From the NCBI GenBank assembly GCA_022647565.1, contig JALCLA010000004.1, forward strand, positions 1 through 64,000: a stretch of 64,000 nucleotides of DNA, written 5' to 3'. The notes under the pieces are model-generated. The model was not told the DNA's origin. It made no database searches and saw only the letters and a program-made list of their open reading frames with translations. Source of the stretch: Chiayiivirga sp. (GTDB taxonomy: Bacteria; Pseudomonadota; Gammaproteobacteria; Xanthomonadales; Xanthomonadaceae). Positions 7,461-16,222 of this stretch are shown here, piece by piece (position 1 is the first letter of the stretch; each line of letters opens with the position of its first letter). Both the position numbers and the translations under genes were made by a program.

Positions 7461-10400
7461 ATGTATCGCGTGGTGAGACGCCGGCATCGCAGTGTGCGCC
7501 GCATGCACGACGAACCCTGCGGCTACGCCGAACTGCACTGTCTGAGTCATTTCAGCTTCCAGCGCGGCGCGTCCAGCGCGGAAGAGTTGTTCGCGCGCGC
7601 CAAACAGCTGGGCTATGCCGCGCTCGCGATCACCGACGAATGCTCGCTCGCGGGCGCGGTTCGGGCCCTGCAGGCGAGCGAAACGCATCAGCTCAAACTC
7701 ATCGTCGGCAGCGAGTTCCGGCTCGACTGCGGGCTGAAATTCGTGCTGCTGTGCGCCGATCTGGGCGGCTACGCCGCGCTCAGCCGACTCATCACCACGG
7801 GCCGTCGCGCCGCGGACAAGGGCACGTATCGCCTGCAACGCGACGACGTTTCCGCCATCGCCTGCGATGGCCTGCTCGCGCTGTGGATGCCGCAGGCACG
7901 CGAACGCTGGGACGAGGAGCTGGACTGGCTGCATTCGCAGTTTCCGCAACGCTGCTGGATCGCGGTGGAGCGGCACCGTTGTCCGGCGCGCGAGCCCGAT
8001 CCCGCTGCGCTGGCGGCGCTGGCGCACGCGCAACGCGTGCCGCAGGTGGCCTGCGGCGATGTCCACATGCATCAACGTCGTCGTCGCGCCTTGCAGGATG
8101 CGCTCAGTGCGATTCGACTGCGCCGTCCGGTGGCCGAATGCGGGCTCGAACTGTTCCCGAACGGCGAACGCCATCTGCGCCGGATCGAGGCCTTGGCCGA
8201 ACTGTACCCGCGCGCGCAGCTCGACGAGAGCCTGCGCATTGCCGAGCGCTGCCGCTTCAGCCTGCGCGAGGTGAAGTACGACCACCCCGAAGAACTGGTG
8301 CCACCGGGCACCACGCCGGCCTCGCACCTGCGCGCCCTGACCGATGCCGGGGCGCTCGCACGCTGGCCGGACGGCATCGCCGCCGCGCACCATGCCCTGA
8401 TCGAGAAGGAGCTGGCGATCATCGCCGACTGCCGCTACGAAGCCTTCTTCCTCACCGTGCACGACGTGGTGCGCTGGGCGCGCGAGCGCGGCATCCTCTG
8501 CCAGGGCCGTGGTTCGGCCGCGAATTCGATCGTCTGCTACTGCCTCGGCATCACCTCGGTGGCACCCGACCAGATCGGCATGCTGTTCGAGCGCTTCGTC
8601 TCGAAGGAACGCGATGAGCCGCCCGACATCGACGTCGATTTCGAGCACGAGCGACGCGAGGAAGTGATCCAGTACCTCTACACCCGCTACGGGCGCGAAC
8701 GCGCCGCGCTCGCCGCCACCGTGATCTGCTATCGCAAGCGCTCGGCCGCGAGGGATCTTGGCCGTGCGCTCGGTTTCGGCGAGGACGAGGTGGAGCAGCT
8801 GTCGGCGGTATTCGCCTGGGGCCAGGGCGAAGCACCGCTGGAGCTGCGCCTGCGCGAGCGCGGCTTCGATCCGGACGCACCCGAGATGCGCCGCTTCTGC
8901 GTACTGCTCGACGAACTCAAGGGCGCGCCGCGGCACCTGTCGCAACATGTCGGCGGCTTCGTGATCTCCGGCCAGCCGCTGTGGCATCTGGTGCCGGTGG
9001 AGAACGCCTCGATGCCCGAGCGCACCATCATCCAGTGGGACAAGGACGATCTGGAATACCTCGGCCTGCTCAAGGTCGATTGCCTCGCACTGGGCATGCT
9101 GACCTGCATCCGCAAATGTTTCGATCTGATCGAACGCCATCGCGGCCAGCGCTGGACCCTGGCGACGATCCCGCAGGACGACGCGCCCACCTACGCCATG
9201 ATCCGGCAAGCCGATACCGTCGGCGTGTTCCAGATCGAATCGCGCGCGCAGATGTCGATGCTGCCGCGACTGCAGCCGGTGAATTACTACGACCTGGTGA
9301 TCCAGGTCGCGATCGTGCGTCCCGGCCCGATCCAGGGCGGCATGGTGCATCCCTACCTGCGCCGGCGCAAAGGCGAAGAACCGGTCGAATATCCGAGCGA
9401 AGCGGTGCGCGGCGTGCTGGGCCGCACCTTGGGCGTGCCGCTGTTCCAGGAACAGGTGATGAAGCTGCTGGAAGTGGCCGCCGATTTCACTCCGGGCGAG
9501 GCCGATCAACTGCGTCGGTCGATGGCCGCATGGAAGCGCCACGGCGGGCTGGAACACTTCCAGCAACGCATCTTCGACGGCCTGGCGAAGAACGGCTATT
9601 CGCACGAGTACGCCGAACGCATCTTCGAGCAGATCAAGGGCTTTGGCAGTTATGGTTTTCCCGAATCGCACGCCGCCAGTTTCGCCGGTCTGGCGTATGT
9701 ATCGGCCTGGCTCAAATGCCACGAGCCGGCTGCCTTCGCCTGCGCCCTACTCAACTCGCTGCCGATGGGTTTTTACACCGCCGACCAGATCGTGTCCGAC
9801 CTGCGCCGTCATGGCGTCGAGGTGCGCCCGGTGGATGCAACGTGCAGCGCGTGGGATTGCACGCTGGAAGCCGCTCTTTCCCCCTCTTCCTTGAGGGGAG
9901 AGGGCCGGGGTGAGGGTGACGAGACTTGCGGAATGCCGCATCACCCTCTCCCCACCCCCGCTTCCATCAAGGGAGAGGGGCTGCAATTTGCGCTACGCCT
10001 CGGCCTGCGCCAGATCTCCGGCTTGCCCGAAGCCGATGCACAACGTCTGGTGCAAGCGCGATGCGAACGCGCTTTCGTCGACGTCACCGATCTGGCGCAA
10101 CGCGCGCGGCTCGATGCCCGCGCACGTCGCTTGCTGGCCGCGGCGGGCGCGCTGCGGAGTCTGTCGGGGCATCGGCATCGCGCGTTCTGGGACATCGCCG
10201 CGCAGGAAAGCGCCGATTCGCTGCTGGCCCCGGCCCGCATCGACGATCCGCGCCCCGCGCTGCGACCGCCCAATGCGATCGAAAACCTCTACGCCGATTA
10301 CGCCCACGTCGGACTGAGCCTGGAACGGCACCCGCTGGCGCTGATCCGCGACGCGCTGCGCGCGCGGCGGTGCCGTCGCGCCGACGAGATCGTACAACTG

Positions 10401-10691
10401 CAGCACGGCAGCCACCTGCGCTTCGCCGGCCTGGTCAACACGCGACAACGCCCGCAAACCGCATCGGGCGTCACCTTCGTCACCCTCGAAGACGAAACCG
10501 GCAGCGTCAACGCCGTGATCTGGCGCGACCTCGGCCTGCGCCAGCGGCGCGAACTGGTCGAATCCGAATTGCTCGCCATCGACGGCGTACTGCAATACCA
10601 GGACGGCGTGCGCCATCTCATCGCCCGCCGACTGCACGACTACAGCGCGCTGCTGCCGGGGTTGCGGCGTGCAACACGCGATTTCCACTGA
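7461..10691 (+). CDS. dnaE2: Error-prone DNA polymerase III alpha-like subunit DnaE2
   Basis: 1076 residues. DnaE2 is the polymerase of the ImuA-ImuB-DnaE2 mutasome. The N-terminal PHP domain starts at [22 protein letters not shown]; the C-family polymerase core includes [21 protein letters not shown] and [19 protein letters not shown] with catalytic Asp residues; helix-hairpin-helix and OB-fold regions follow ([20 protein letters not shown]). The ATG at 7461 has a strong AGGAG site; in-frame codons further upstream overlap imuB. Residues about 807-840 are an insertion encoded by a palindromic repeat, unlike the family. Last gene of the lexA operon, 56 bp after imuB. Confidence 0.93.
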   Translation: MYRVVRRRHRSVRRMHDEPCGYAELHCLSHFSFQRGASSAEELFARAKQLGYAALAITDECSLAGAVRALQASETHQLKLIVGSEFRLDCGLKFVLLCADLGGYAALSRLITTGRRAADKGTYRLQRDDVSAIACDGLLALWMPQARERWDEELDWLHSQFPQRCWIAVERHRCPAREPDPAALAALAHAQRVPQVACGDVHMHQRRRRALQDALSAIRLRRPVAECGLELFPNGERHLRRIEALAELYPRAQLDESLRIAERCRFSLREVKYDHPEELVPPGTTPASHLRALTDAGALARWPDGIAAAHHALIEKELAIIADCRYEAFFLTVHDVVRWARERGILCQGRGSAANSIVCYCLGITSVAPDQIGMLFERFVSKERDEPPDIDVDFEHERREEVIQYLYTRYGRERAALAATVICYRKRSAARDLGRALGFGEDEVEQLSAVFAWGQGEAPLELRLRERGFDPDAPEMRRFCVLLDELKGAPRHLSQHVGGFVISGQPLWHLVPVENASMPERTIIQWDKDDLEYLGLLKVDCLALGMLTCIRKCFDLIERHRGQRWTLATIPQDDAPTYAMIRQADTVGVFQIESRAQMSMLPRLQPVNYYDLVIQVAIVRPGPIQGGMVHPYLRRRKGEEPVEYPSEAVRGVLGRTLGVPLFQEQVMKLLEVAADFTPGEADQLRRSMAAWKRHGGLEHFQQRIFDGLAKNGYSHEYAERIFEQIKGFGSYGFPESHAASFAGLAYVSAWLKCHEPAAFACALLNSLPMGFYTADQIVSDLRRHGVEVRPVDATCSAWDCTLEAALSPSSLRGEGRGEGDETCGMPHHPLPTPASIKGEGLQFALRLGLRQISGLPEADAQRLVQARCERAFVDVTDLAQRARLDARARRLLAAAGALRSLSGHRHRAFWDIAAQESADSLLAPARIDDPRPALRPPNAIENLYADYAHVGLSLERHPLALIRDALRARRCRRADEIVQLQHGSHLRFAGLVNTRQRPQTASGVTFVTLEDETGSVNAVIWRDLGLRQRRELVESELLAIDGVLQYQDGVRHLIARRLHDYSALLPGLRRATRDFH
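9880..9981. repeat. Palindromic GC-rich repeat inserted in frame within dnaE2
   Basis: A ~102-bp element with two imperfect inverted halves: CCCCTCTTCCTTGA...GGGTGAGGGTGACG and CATCACCCTCTCCCC...TCAAGGGAGAGGGG. It has the look of the dispersed CCCTCTCCC-type palindromes found between genes. Here it encodes about 34 residues rich in Gly, Ser, Pro and Glu ([15 protein letters not shown], then [14 protein letters not shown]) with no stop codon. Confidence 0.8.
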
Positions 10692-10710
10692 TACCCACGC
10701 AACCCCGTAG

Positions 10711-10728
10711 AGCGGGGCTTGCCCCGCT
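10711..10728. repeat. REP-like palindrome after dnaE2
   Basis: AGCGGGG-cttg-CCCCGCT, preceded by GTAG. This resembles the short GTAG-headed palindromes scattered between genes in Xanthomonadales and pseudomonads. It may help end dnaE2 transcription but lacks a T-tract. Confidence 0.55.
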
Positions 10729-10755
10729 GCCGTCGCCGGAACACGCATCCCGACT

Positions 10756-10764
10756 TGCTATCAT
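10756..10764 (+). promoter_or_regulatory. Extended -10 promoter of tRNA-Arg
   Basis: TGCTATCAT: a TGn extension followed by the -10 hexamer TATCAT. It ends 11 bp before the first base of the tRNA. No clear -35 box is visible. Confidence 0.5.
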
Positions 10765-10775
10765 TCGCCGCGCAC

Positions 10776-10852
10776 GGCCCCGTAGCTCAGTTGGATAGAG
10801 CGCGCCCCTCCTAAGGGCGAGGTCACAGGTTCAACTCCTGTCGGGGTCGCCA
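10776..10852 (+). tRNA. tRNA-Arg (anticodon CCT)
   Basis: A complete cloverleaf of 77 nt with encoded CCA: acceptor GGCCCCG/CGGGGTC (one G-U pair), D-stem GCTC/GAGC, anticodon stem CGCCC/GGGCG with loop CTCCTAA, T-arm ACAGG-TTCAACT-CCTGT. The anticodon CCT reads AGG, a rare Arg codon in this GC-rich genome. It stands between dnaE2 and a small membrane protein gene. Confidence 0.97.
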
Positions 10853-10864
10853 CTCATCTCATCG

Positions 10865-11203
10865 TTGATCCACGCCGTGCACCCGAGCAAACCGCAATTT
10901 CGCAAGTGGCGTCGTTACACCCTCGCTGCCCTCACTCTCGTGGTCATCGCGTGCCTCGCCGCGCATCCGGAACTGCGCCTGCTCGTTCCTATCCTCGATG
11001 CGGTCGGTCTGGACGGGATGATGTTGCTCATCGGTGCCCAAGCGTTCACTTATGGCCGCTTCGCGCTGCGCCAATACGCACTACCCACACTGCGACAGCT
11101 CTACCGCGGCATGACCTACCTGCTCGGCATCGCCGGGCCGGGCGCGGATGCGTTGGCGCGTCGCCACCCGATCTTGCGCTCGACCCTTGGCCTGAGCCCC
11201 TGA
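10865..11203 (+). CDS. Small membrane protein of unknown function
   Basis: 112 residues from the TTG at 10865; a GTG 12 nt later is an equally possible start. Two hydrophobic segments ([16 protein letters not shown] and [25 protein letters not shown]) suggest an inner-membrane protein, followed by a basic helical tail. It starts 13 bp after the tRNA and could be read from the same promoter. I do not recognise the family. Confidence 0.5.
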   Translation: MIHAVHPSKPQFRKWRRYTLAALTLVVIACLAAHPELRLLVPILDAVGLDGMMLLIGAQAFTYGRFALRQYALPTLRQLYRGMTYLLGIAGPGADALARRHPILRSTLGLSP

Positions 11204-11262
11204 ACCCGCGCGCCTCGCCGCGCAAGTGCGCCCCGTCAGCGTCCCTTCGCGCGGACCGCCTC

Positions 11263-11271
11263 TGCTAGAAT
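11263..11271 (+). promoter_or_regulatory. Extended -10 element before the ALDH7 operon
   Basis: TGCTAGAAT matches an extended -10 box (TGn plus TAGAAT), about 60 bp before the ATG at 11334. No clear -35 box is seen. Confidence 0.4.
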
Positions 11272-11333
11272 TCGCGGCCTTTCTCGGCCCGACGCGCAAG
11301 GCGTCGTGGCGGCGATTCACCTCAGGAGTTTCC

Positions 11334-12866
11334 ATGTCCGCTTCCATCCTCAAGACGCTCGGCCTGGCCGAGTCCGTGTCAGGCACCTATTTGGGTCAGG
11401 GCGAGTGGTCGAAAACCGTCGATGCCGGCGTGCTCGAACCGATCAACCCGACCACGGGCGAAGTCCTCGGCCGCGTCCACGCCTCCAGTCAGGCCGACTA
11501 CGAACTGATCATTCAGCGCGCCCAGGCCGCATTCAAGGTCTGGCGCACGACGCCGGCCCCCAAACGTGGTGAAGCCATCCGCCTGTGTTCGGATGCGCTG
11601 CGCGCCAACAAGGACGCGCTGGGTTCGCTCGTGGCGCTGGAAATGGGCAAGTCCAAGCCGGAAGGCGATGGTGAAGTGCAGGAAATGATCGACATCGGCG
11701 AGTTCGCCGTCGGTCTGTCGCGCCAGCTCTACGGCCTGACCATGCACTCCGAACGCCCCGGCCATCGCATGTACGAGCAATGGCACCCGCTGGGCCTCGT
11801 CGGCATCATTTCGGCCTTCAATTTCCCGGTCGCAGTCTGGGCCTGGAACTCGTTCATCGCGGCGATCTGCGGCGATATCTCGATCTGGAAGCCCTCGCCC
11901 AAGACCCCGCTCTCGGCCATTGCGGCGATGCGCATCTGCAATGACGCGCTCAAGGCCGGTGGTTTCCCCGATCTGTTCTTCCTGTTCAACGACGCCGGCA
12001 CCGAACTGGCGCAGGCGATCGTCGACGACAAGCGTGTGCCGCTGATCAGCTTCACCGGTTCGACCAAGGTCGGTCGCCTCGTGGGCGAGCGCGTGGCGCA
12101 GCGCATGGGTCGCAGCTTGCTGGAACTGGGCGGCAACAACGCGATCATCGTGGACGAGTCGGCCGATCTGAAGCTGGCGATTCCCGCCATCGTGTTCGGC
12201 GCGGTCGGCACCGCCGGCCAGCGTTGCACCACTACGCGCCGCCTGTTCGTGCATGAGGCGATCTACGACGATGTCCTGGCCAAGCTGGTCACGGCCTACA
12301 AGCAGGTCGAAGGCAAGATCGGCGATCCGACCGACCCGAAGAACCTGATGGGCCCGCTCAACAGCCGCGATGGCGTGGCGGCGTATCTGGACGCCATCGC
12401 GCAGGCCAGGGCCGCGGGCGGCACCATCGCCTCGGGTGGCACGGCGATCGAAGGCAAGGGCAATTTCGTCCTGCCCGCGCTCGTCACCGGCTTGGGCAAC
12501 GATGCCGCCATCGTGCAGCACGAAACCTTCGCGCCGATCCTGTACGTGATGAAGTTCCGCGACCTCGGCGATGCCATCGCGACGCAGAACGCCGTACCGC
12601 AAGGCCTGTCCTCGGCGATCTTCACCCAGAACCTGAAAGCCGCCGAAGCCTTCCTCGCGGCTTCGGGTTCGGATTGCGGCATTGCCAACGTCAACATCGG
12701 CACCTCGGGCGCGGAAATCGGCGGGGCCTTCGGTGGCGAGAAGGAAACCGGCGGCGGGCGCGAGTCGGGTTCGGATTCGTGGCGCGCCTACATGCGCCGC
12801 CAGACCAATACCATCAACTACTCCGATGCGTTGCCGTTGGCGCAGGGCATCAAGTTCGATCTGTAA
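11334..12866 (+). CDS. amaB: ALDH7-type L-aminoadipate-semialdehyde dehydrogenase
   Basis: 510 residues. A member of aldehyde dehydrogenase family 7 (antiquitin), which oxidises alpha-aminoadipate semialdehyde (in equilibrium with piperideine-6-carboxylate) in lysine catabolism with NAD(P)+. Family signature: [18 protein letters not shown], then the NAD-binding [13 protein letters not shown], the general base Glu in LELGGNN and the nucleophile Cys298 in [13 protein letters not shown]. The ATG at 11334 follows CAGGAG by 6 nt. First gene of a five-gene operon with pyrD and murB; no other lysine-degradation genes are nearby, so the exact substrate is inferred from the family. Confidence 0.88.
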   Translation: MSASILKTLGLAESVSGTYLGQGEWSKTVDAGVLEPINPTTGEVLGRVHASSQADYELIIQRAQAAFKVWRTTPAPKRGEAIRLCSDALRANKDALGSLVALEMGKSKPEGDGEVQEMIDIGEFAVGLSRQLYGLTMHSERPGHRMYEQWHPLGLVGIISAFNFPVAVWAWNSFIAAICGDISIWKPSPKTPLSAIAAMRICNDALKAGGFPDLFFLFNDAGTELAQAIVDDKRVPLISFTGSTKVGRLVGERVAQRMGRSLLELGGNNAIIVDESADLKLAIPAIVFGAVGTAGQRCTTTRRLFVHEAIYDDVLAKLVTAYKQVEGKIGDPTDPKNLMGPLNSRDGVAAYLDAIAQARAAGGTIASGGTAIEGKGNFVLPALVTGLGNDAAIVQHETFAPILYVMKFRDLGDAIATQNAVPQGLSSAIFTQNLKAAEAFLAASGSDCGIANVNIGTSGAEIGGAFGGEKETGGGRESGSDSWRAYMRRQTNTINYSDALPLAQGIKFDL

Positions 12867-12875
12867 AGGCCATCG

Positions 12876-13160
12876 ATGAACTCGCTTCAGCGCCAGACCA
12901 GCACGCTCGCGGTGGTCAGCCTCGTCTTCGGCGTGCTCGGCTGGGTTGCACTGCCGTTGGTGGGTTCGACCGTGGCGATCGTCACCGGCCACATGGCGCG
13001 CAATGAAATCCGTCGCGCCGTCGACCAGTTCGAAGGCGATGGCCTGGCCATCGCCGGGCTCGTGCTCGGCTACCTCTGGCTCGGCTTGGCGATCGCGGTG
13101 GTCGCCGTCCTGATCACCTTCCTGGGCGGCCTGGCATGGCTGGCCGGCGCGGGGCACTGA
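12876..13160 (+). CDS. DUF4190-like small membrane protein
   Basis: 94 residues with two hydrophobic segments ([29 protein letters not shown] and [25 protein letters not shown]) joined by a short polar loop holding [10 protein letters not shown]. This pattern, with G-H-x-A between the two segments, is that of DUF4190 domains, whose function is unknown. It lies 9 bp after the dehydrogenase and 2 bp before pyrD. Confidence 0.75.
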   Translation: MNSLQRQTSTLAVVSLVFGVLGWVALPLVGSTVAIVTGHMARNEIRRAVDQFEGDGLAIAGLVLGYLWLGLAIAVVAVLITFLGGLAWLAGAGH

Positions 13161-13162
13161 GC

Positions 13163-14212
13163 ATGTACGGTGCTGCCCGCCCCTTTCTCTTCGCACTCGA
13201 TCCCGAGCGCGCCCATGCACTCGGACTGAAGGCGATCGAGGCCGCCTACCGAACCGGCATCAATCCGCTGTTCGCGCTAAAGCCCAAGCCGATGCCGGCG
13301 ACCGTGTTCGGCCTGCGATTCGACAACCCGGTCGGACTCGCGGCCGGCATGGACAAGAACGGCGCGCACATCGATGCACTGGCGTCCCTGGGTTTTGGAT
13401 TCATCGAGATCGGCACCACCACGCCGCGGCCGCAGCCCGGCAATGCCCGGCCACGCATGTTCCGCCTGCCCGAGCACGAGGCCGTGATCAATCGCCTCGG
13501 CTTCAACAATGACGGCGTCAGTGCCTTGGTGCGCAATGTCGAACGCGCGCGCTATCGCGGCGTGCTCGGCATCAACATCGGCAAGAACAAGGACACACCG
13601 AACGAGCGCGCCCTCGACGATTACCTGCAGTGTCTGGAACGGGTTTACCCGGTTGCCAGCTACGTCGTGGTGAACATCTCCTCGCCCAACACCGCCGGGC
13701 TGCGCGAGCTGCAGGAAGAGCAAGCCCTGCGTCGACTCGTCAGCGGCCTGCGCGAGGCGCAGGAGAGGCTCGGCGCCAAGCACGGCAAACGCGTGCCGAT
13801 GCTGGTGAAGATCGCGCCGGATCTCACCGACGCCGACATCGAGGCCTGTGCCCGCGTGCTGTCCGAACTGCAGGTGGATGGCGTCATCGCCACCAACACC
13901 ACGGTCGAGCGTCTCGTCATCGAGAAGCATCCGCTGGCGCACGAAGTCGGCGGCCTCTCGGGGCGTCCGCTCTACGGTCGTTCCACCCATGTCCTGCGAC
14001 GCATGCGCACCCTGTTGCCGGAGTCGATTCCAATGATCGGCGTGGGCGGCATCCTCAGTGGCGCCGATGCCGCGGGCAAGGTCACCGCGGGTGCCAGCCT
14101 GGTGCAGATCTACAGCGGCCTCGTGTATCGCGGCCCGAGCCTGATCGGCGAATGCGTCAATGCCATCCGCTGGCGCAAGGAAGGCCCGAGCCACGGTCTG
14201 CGCCGCGCATGA
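13163..14212 (+). CDS. pyrD: Dihydroorotate dehydrogenase (quinone), class 2
   Basis: 349 residues. PyrD oxidises dihydroorotate to orotate with FMN and passes electrons to membrane quinones (pyrimidine synthesis). The N-terminal amphipathic helix ([20 protein letters not shown]) is the membrane-contact part of class 2 enzymes. [10 protein letters not shown] and NRLGFNNDG bind FMN and substrate, and the catalytic Ser lies in [17 protein letters not shown]-phosphate loops are GVGGI and [11 protein letters not shown]. The in-frame extension upstream overlaps the preceding gene and is not part of the family. Its TGA overlaps the murB ATG. Confidence 0.95.
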   Translation: MYGAARPFLFALDPERAHALGLKAIEAAYRTGINPLFALKPKPMPATVFGLRFDNPVGLAAGMDKNGAHIDALASLGFGFIEIGTTTPRPQPGNARPRMFRLPEHEAVINRLGFNNDGVSALVRNVERARYRGVLGINIGKNKDTPNERALDDYLQCLERVYPVASYVVVNISSPNTAGLRELQEEQALRRLVSGLREAQERLGAKHGKRVPMLVKIAPDLTDADIEACARVLSELQVDGVIATNTTVERLVIEKHPLAHEVGGLSGRPLYGRSTHVLRRMRTLLPESIPMIGVGGILSGADAAGKVTAGASLVQIYSGLVYRGPSLIGECVNAIRWRKEGPSHGLRRA

Positions 14213-15264
14213 GCGAGGCGTTCACGCTGGCCGAGAATGCCTCTCTCGCCGGCCGCAACGGATTCAGGGTCGCGGCGCGGGCCGAACTGATGGCGGACGT
14301 GCGCCGACCCGAGGGTTTCGCGGAACTGTTCGCCTACCCCTTCGTGCGCGATTCGCGCGTGCTGGTGCTGGGCGATGGCAGCAACATCCTGTTTGCAGGC
14401 GACTGGCACGGCACCGTGGTATGCGCCGCGATGCTCGGTCTGCGCGTGCTCGAAGACGATGGTGACACTTGCGTGGTGCGGGCCGAAGCCGGCGAACGCT
14501 GGGACGACCTGGTGCGCTGGTCGCTCGCGGGCGGCTTGTGCGGACTGGAGAATCTCGCCTTGATTCCCGGCACCGTCGGGGCGGCCCCGATCCAGAACAT
14601 CGGTGCCTACGGCACCGAGCTCTCCGAGTTCGTGCATGGGGTCGAGGCCTGGGATCGCGACGCACGGCAACTGGTCAGGTTCGATCCCGCGGCTTGCCGC
14701 TTCGGCTACCGCGACAGCGTGTTCAAGCGCCAACCGGAACGTCGCATCGTGACCGCGCTGGAGTTGCGTCTTCCGCGCCGGCGCGAGCTGCGCATGGATT
14801 ATCCCGGCGTGCGCGAGGAACTGCTTGCCATGGACGTCGATACGCCTCGCGCCGCGCATGTGGCCGAGGCCATCTGCCGCCTGCGCACGCGCAAGCTGCC
14901 GAACCCGACGCTGATCGGCAATGTCGGGAGTTTCTTCAAGAACCCGATGCTGCCCCTCGCGCAGGTGCAGGCCCTGCAGTCAGAGCATCCGGCGTTGCCT
15001 AACTTCGCCGCGGGTGACGAAGCCCATCGAAAACTCTCGGCTGCGTGGCTGATCGAGCAATGCGGCTGGAAGGGCCATCGTGAGGGCGATGCCGGCGTGG
15101 CAGCGCAGCACGCGTTGGTGCTGGTCAACCACGGCCAAGCCACTGGCACACAACTGCTGGCCCTGGCACAACGCATCGCGACCTCGGTCCGGGAACGCTT
15201 CGACGTGATGCTGGAACCCGAAGCACGCATCGTGGGGGCTGCGTTCGCAACCACTGCGGCATGA
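14209..15264 (+). CDS. murB: UDP-N-acetylenolpyruvoylglucosamine reductase MurB
   Basis: 351 residues, a type I MurB. It reduces the enolpyruvyl group to lactate with NADPH and FAD, giving UDP-MurNAc for peptidoglycan. FAD-binding [10 protein letters not shown] and [24 protein letters not shown] are conserved, FGYRDSVFK carries the catalytic Arg, and [10 protein letters not shown] the proton-donating Ser. The ATG at 14209 overlaps the pyrD stop (ATGA), and the stop overlaps the next start in the same way, so all three are translationally coupled. Confidence 0.95.
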   Translation: MSEAFTLAENASLAGRNGFRVAARAELMADVRRPEGFAELFAYPFVRDSRVLVLGDGSNILFAGDWHGTVVCAAMLGLRVLEDDGDTCVVRAEAGERWDDLVRWSLAGGLCGLENLALIPGTVGAAPIQNIGAYGTELSEFVHGVEAWDRDARQLVRFDPAACRFGYRDSVFKRQPERRIVTALELRLPRRRELRMDYPGVREELLAMDVDTPRAAHVAEAICRLRTRKLPNPTLIGNVGSFFKNPMLPLAQVQALQSEHPALPNFAAGDEAHRKLSAAWLIEQCGWKGHREGDAGVAAQHALVLVNHGQATGTQLLALAQRIATSVRERFDVMLEPEARIVGAAFATTAA

Positions 15265-16208
15265 ACCCCAACCCCACCCACGCGACCCGCAGCAAGCGCG
15301 ACGCCGGACCGAACAACGCCGCGCGCGCCGCCGCCCTGATGCTGGGCAGCACCGTCCTGTTCGGCCTGATGGCCGTCACCATCCGCCTCGCCTCGCAGAG
15401 CCTGCATACCTTCGAAGTGGCGTTCTTCCGCAACTTCTTCGGCTTGATCGCCGCCTTGCCCCTGCTGCTGCGCCACGGCCCGGGTCTGCTCGCAACGGCG
15501 CACCTGCCGCGCTACCTGGTGCGCTGCCTGGTGGGCATCTGCTCGATGCTTTGCGGCTTCTGGGCCATCGGCCACTTGCCGCTGGCGCAGGCAGTGTCAC
15601 TTTCGTACTCCACCCCGTTGTTCGTCACCATCGCCGCGGTGCTGATGCTGGGCGAACAGGTGCGCGCGCGACGCTGGGCCGCCGTGGTGCTGGGCTTTGT
15701 CGGTGTGCTGGTGATCGTGCGTCCCGGCAGTGCCAGCTTCAGCACCGGGTCGCTGGTCGCACTGGCCGCCGCTGTGTTGAGCGGCCTGGTCTCGATCCTG
15801 ATCAAGCAACTCTCGCGCACCGAGCCCGCCGACCGCATCGTGCTCTGGACCACCCTGCTGTGGGTGCCGATGTCCCTGGTTCCGGCGTTGTTCGTCTGGC
15901 AGTGGCCACAAGGCATCACCTGGCTGTGGGCAATCTCGGCCGGGCTGCTCGGCACTGGCGGCCACATGCTCTGGACACGTGCGCTCAAGCTCGGCGACGT
16001 ATCGGCCCTGACCCCGATCAGCTTCATGCAGTTGCCCCTGGTGGCGCTGTTCGGCTGGCTGCTGTTCGACGAGTCGCTGGACCGCTGGACCGCGCTGGGT
16101 GCCGGGATCATCTTCGCCGCGAACGCCTATATCGCGCATCGCGAAGCGACCCTGGCACGGCGCGCCGGCACGCACGCCCCGGTGGAGGCGGCCAAGCCCG
16201 GCGAGTAA
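15261..16208 (+). CDS. DMT-superfamily (EamA) transporter
   Basis: 315 residues with about ten membrane helices in two EamA repeats (LGSTVLFGLMAVTIRLAS in the first; LVALAAAVLSGLVSILIKQLS in the second). Such proteins export metabolites or drugs; the substrate cannot be read from sequence. The ATG overlaps the murB stop. Its 3' end converges on the Ser/Thr kinase gene with only 14 bp between stop codons. Confidence 0.87.
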   Translation: MNPNPTHATRSKRDAGPNNAARAAALMLGSTVLFGLMAVTIRLASQSLHTFEVAFFRNFFGLIAALPLLLRHGPGLLATAHLPRYLVRCLVGICSMLCGFWAIGHLPLAQAVSLSYSTPLFVTIAAVLMLGEQVRARRWAAVVLGFVGVLVIVRPGSASFSTGSLVALAAAVLSGLVSILIKQLSRTEPADRIVLWTTLLWVPMSLVPALFVWQWPQGITWLWAISAGLLGTGGHMLWTRALKLGDVSALTPISFMQLPLVALFGWLLFDESLDRWTALGAGIIFAANAYIAHREATLARRAGTHAPVEAAKPGE

Positions 16209-16222
16209 CGGCGCTGCCCGCC

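Noticed and set aside
10711..10728. Strong terminator for dnaE2
   Set aside because: The hairpin is followed by GCCGTC, not a T-tract; it fits better as a REP-like palindrome.
10776..10852. tRNA-Arg as an integration site
   Set aside because: No integrase, no repeated tRNA 3' end and no foreign base composition downstream.
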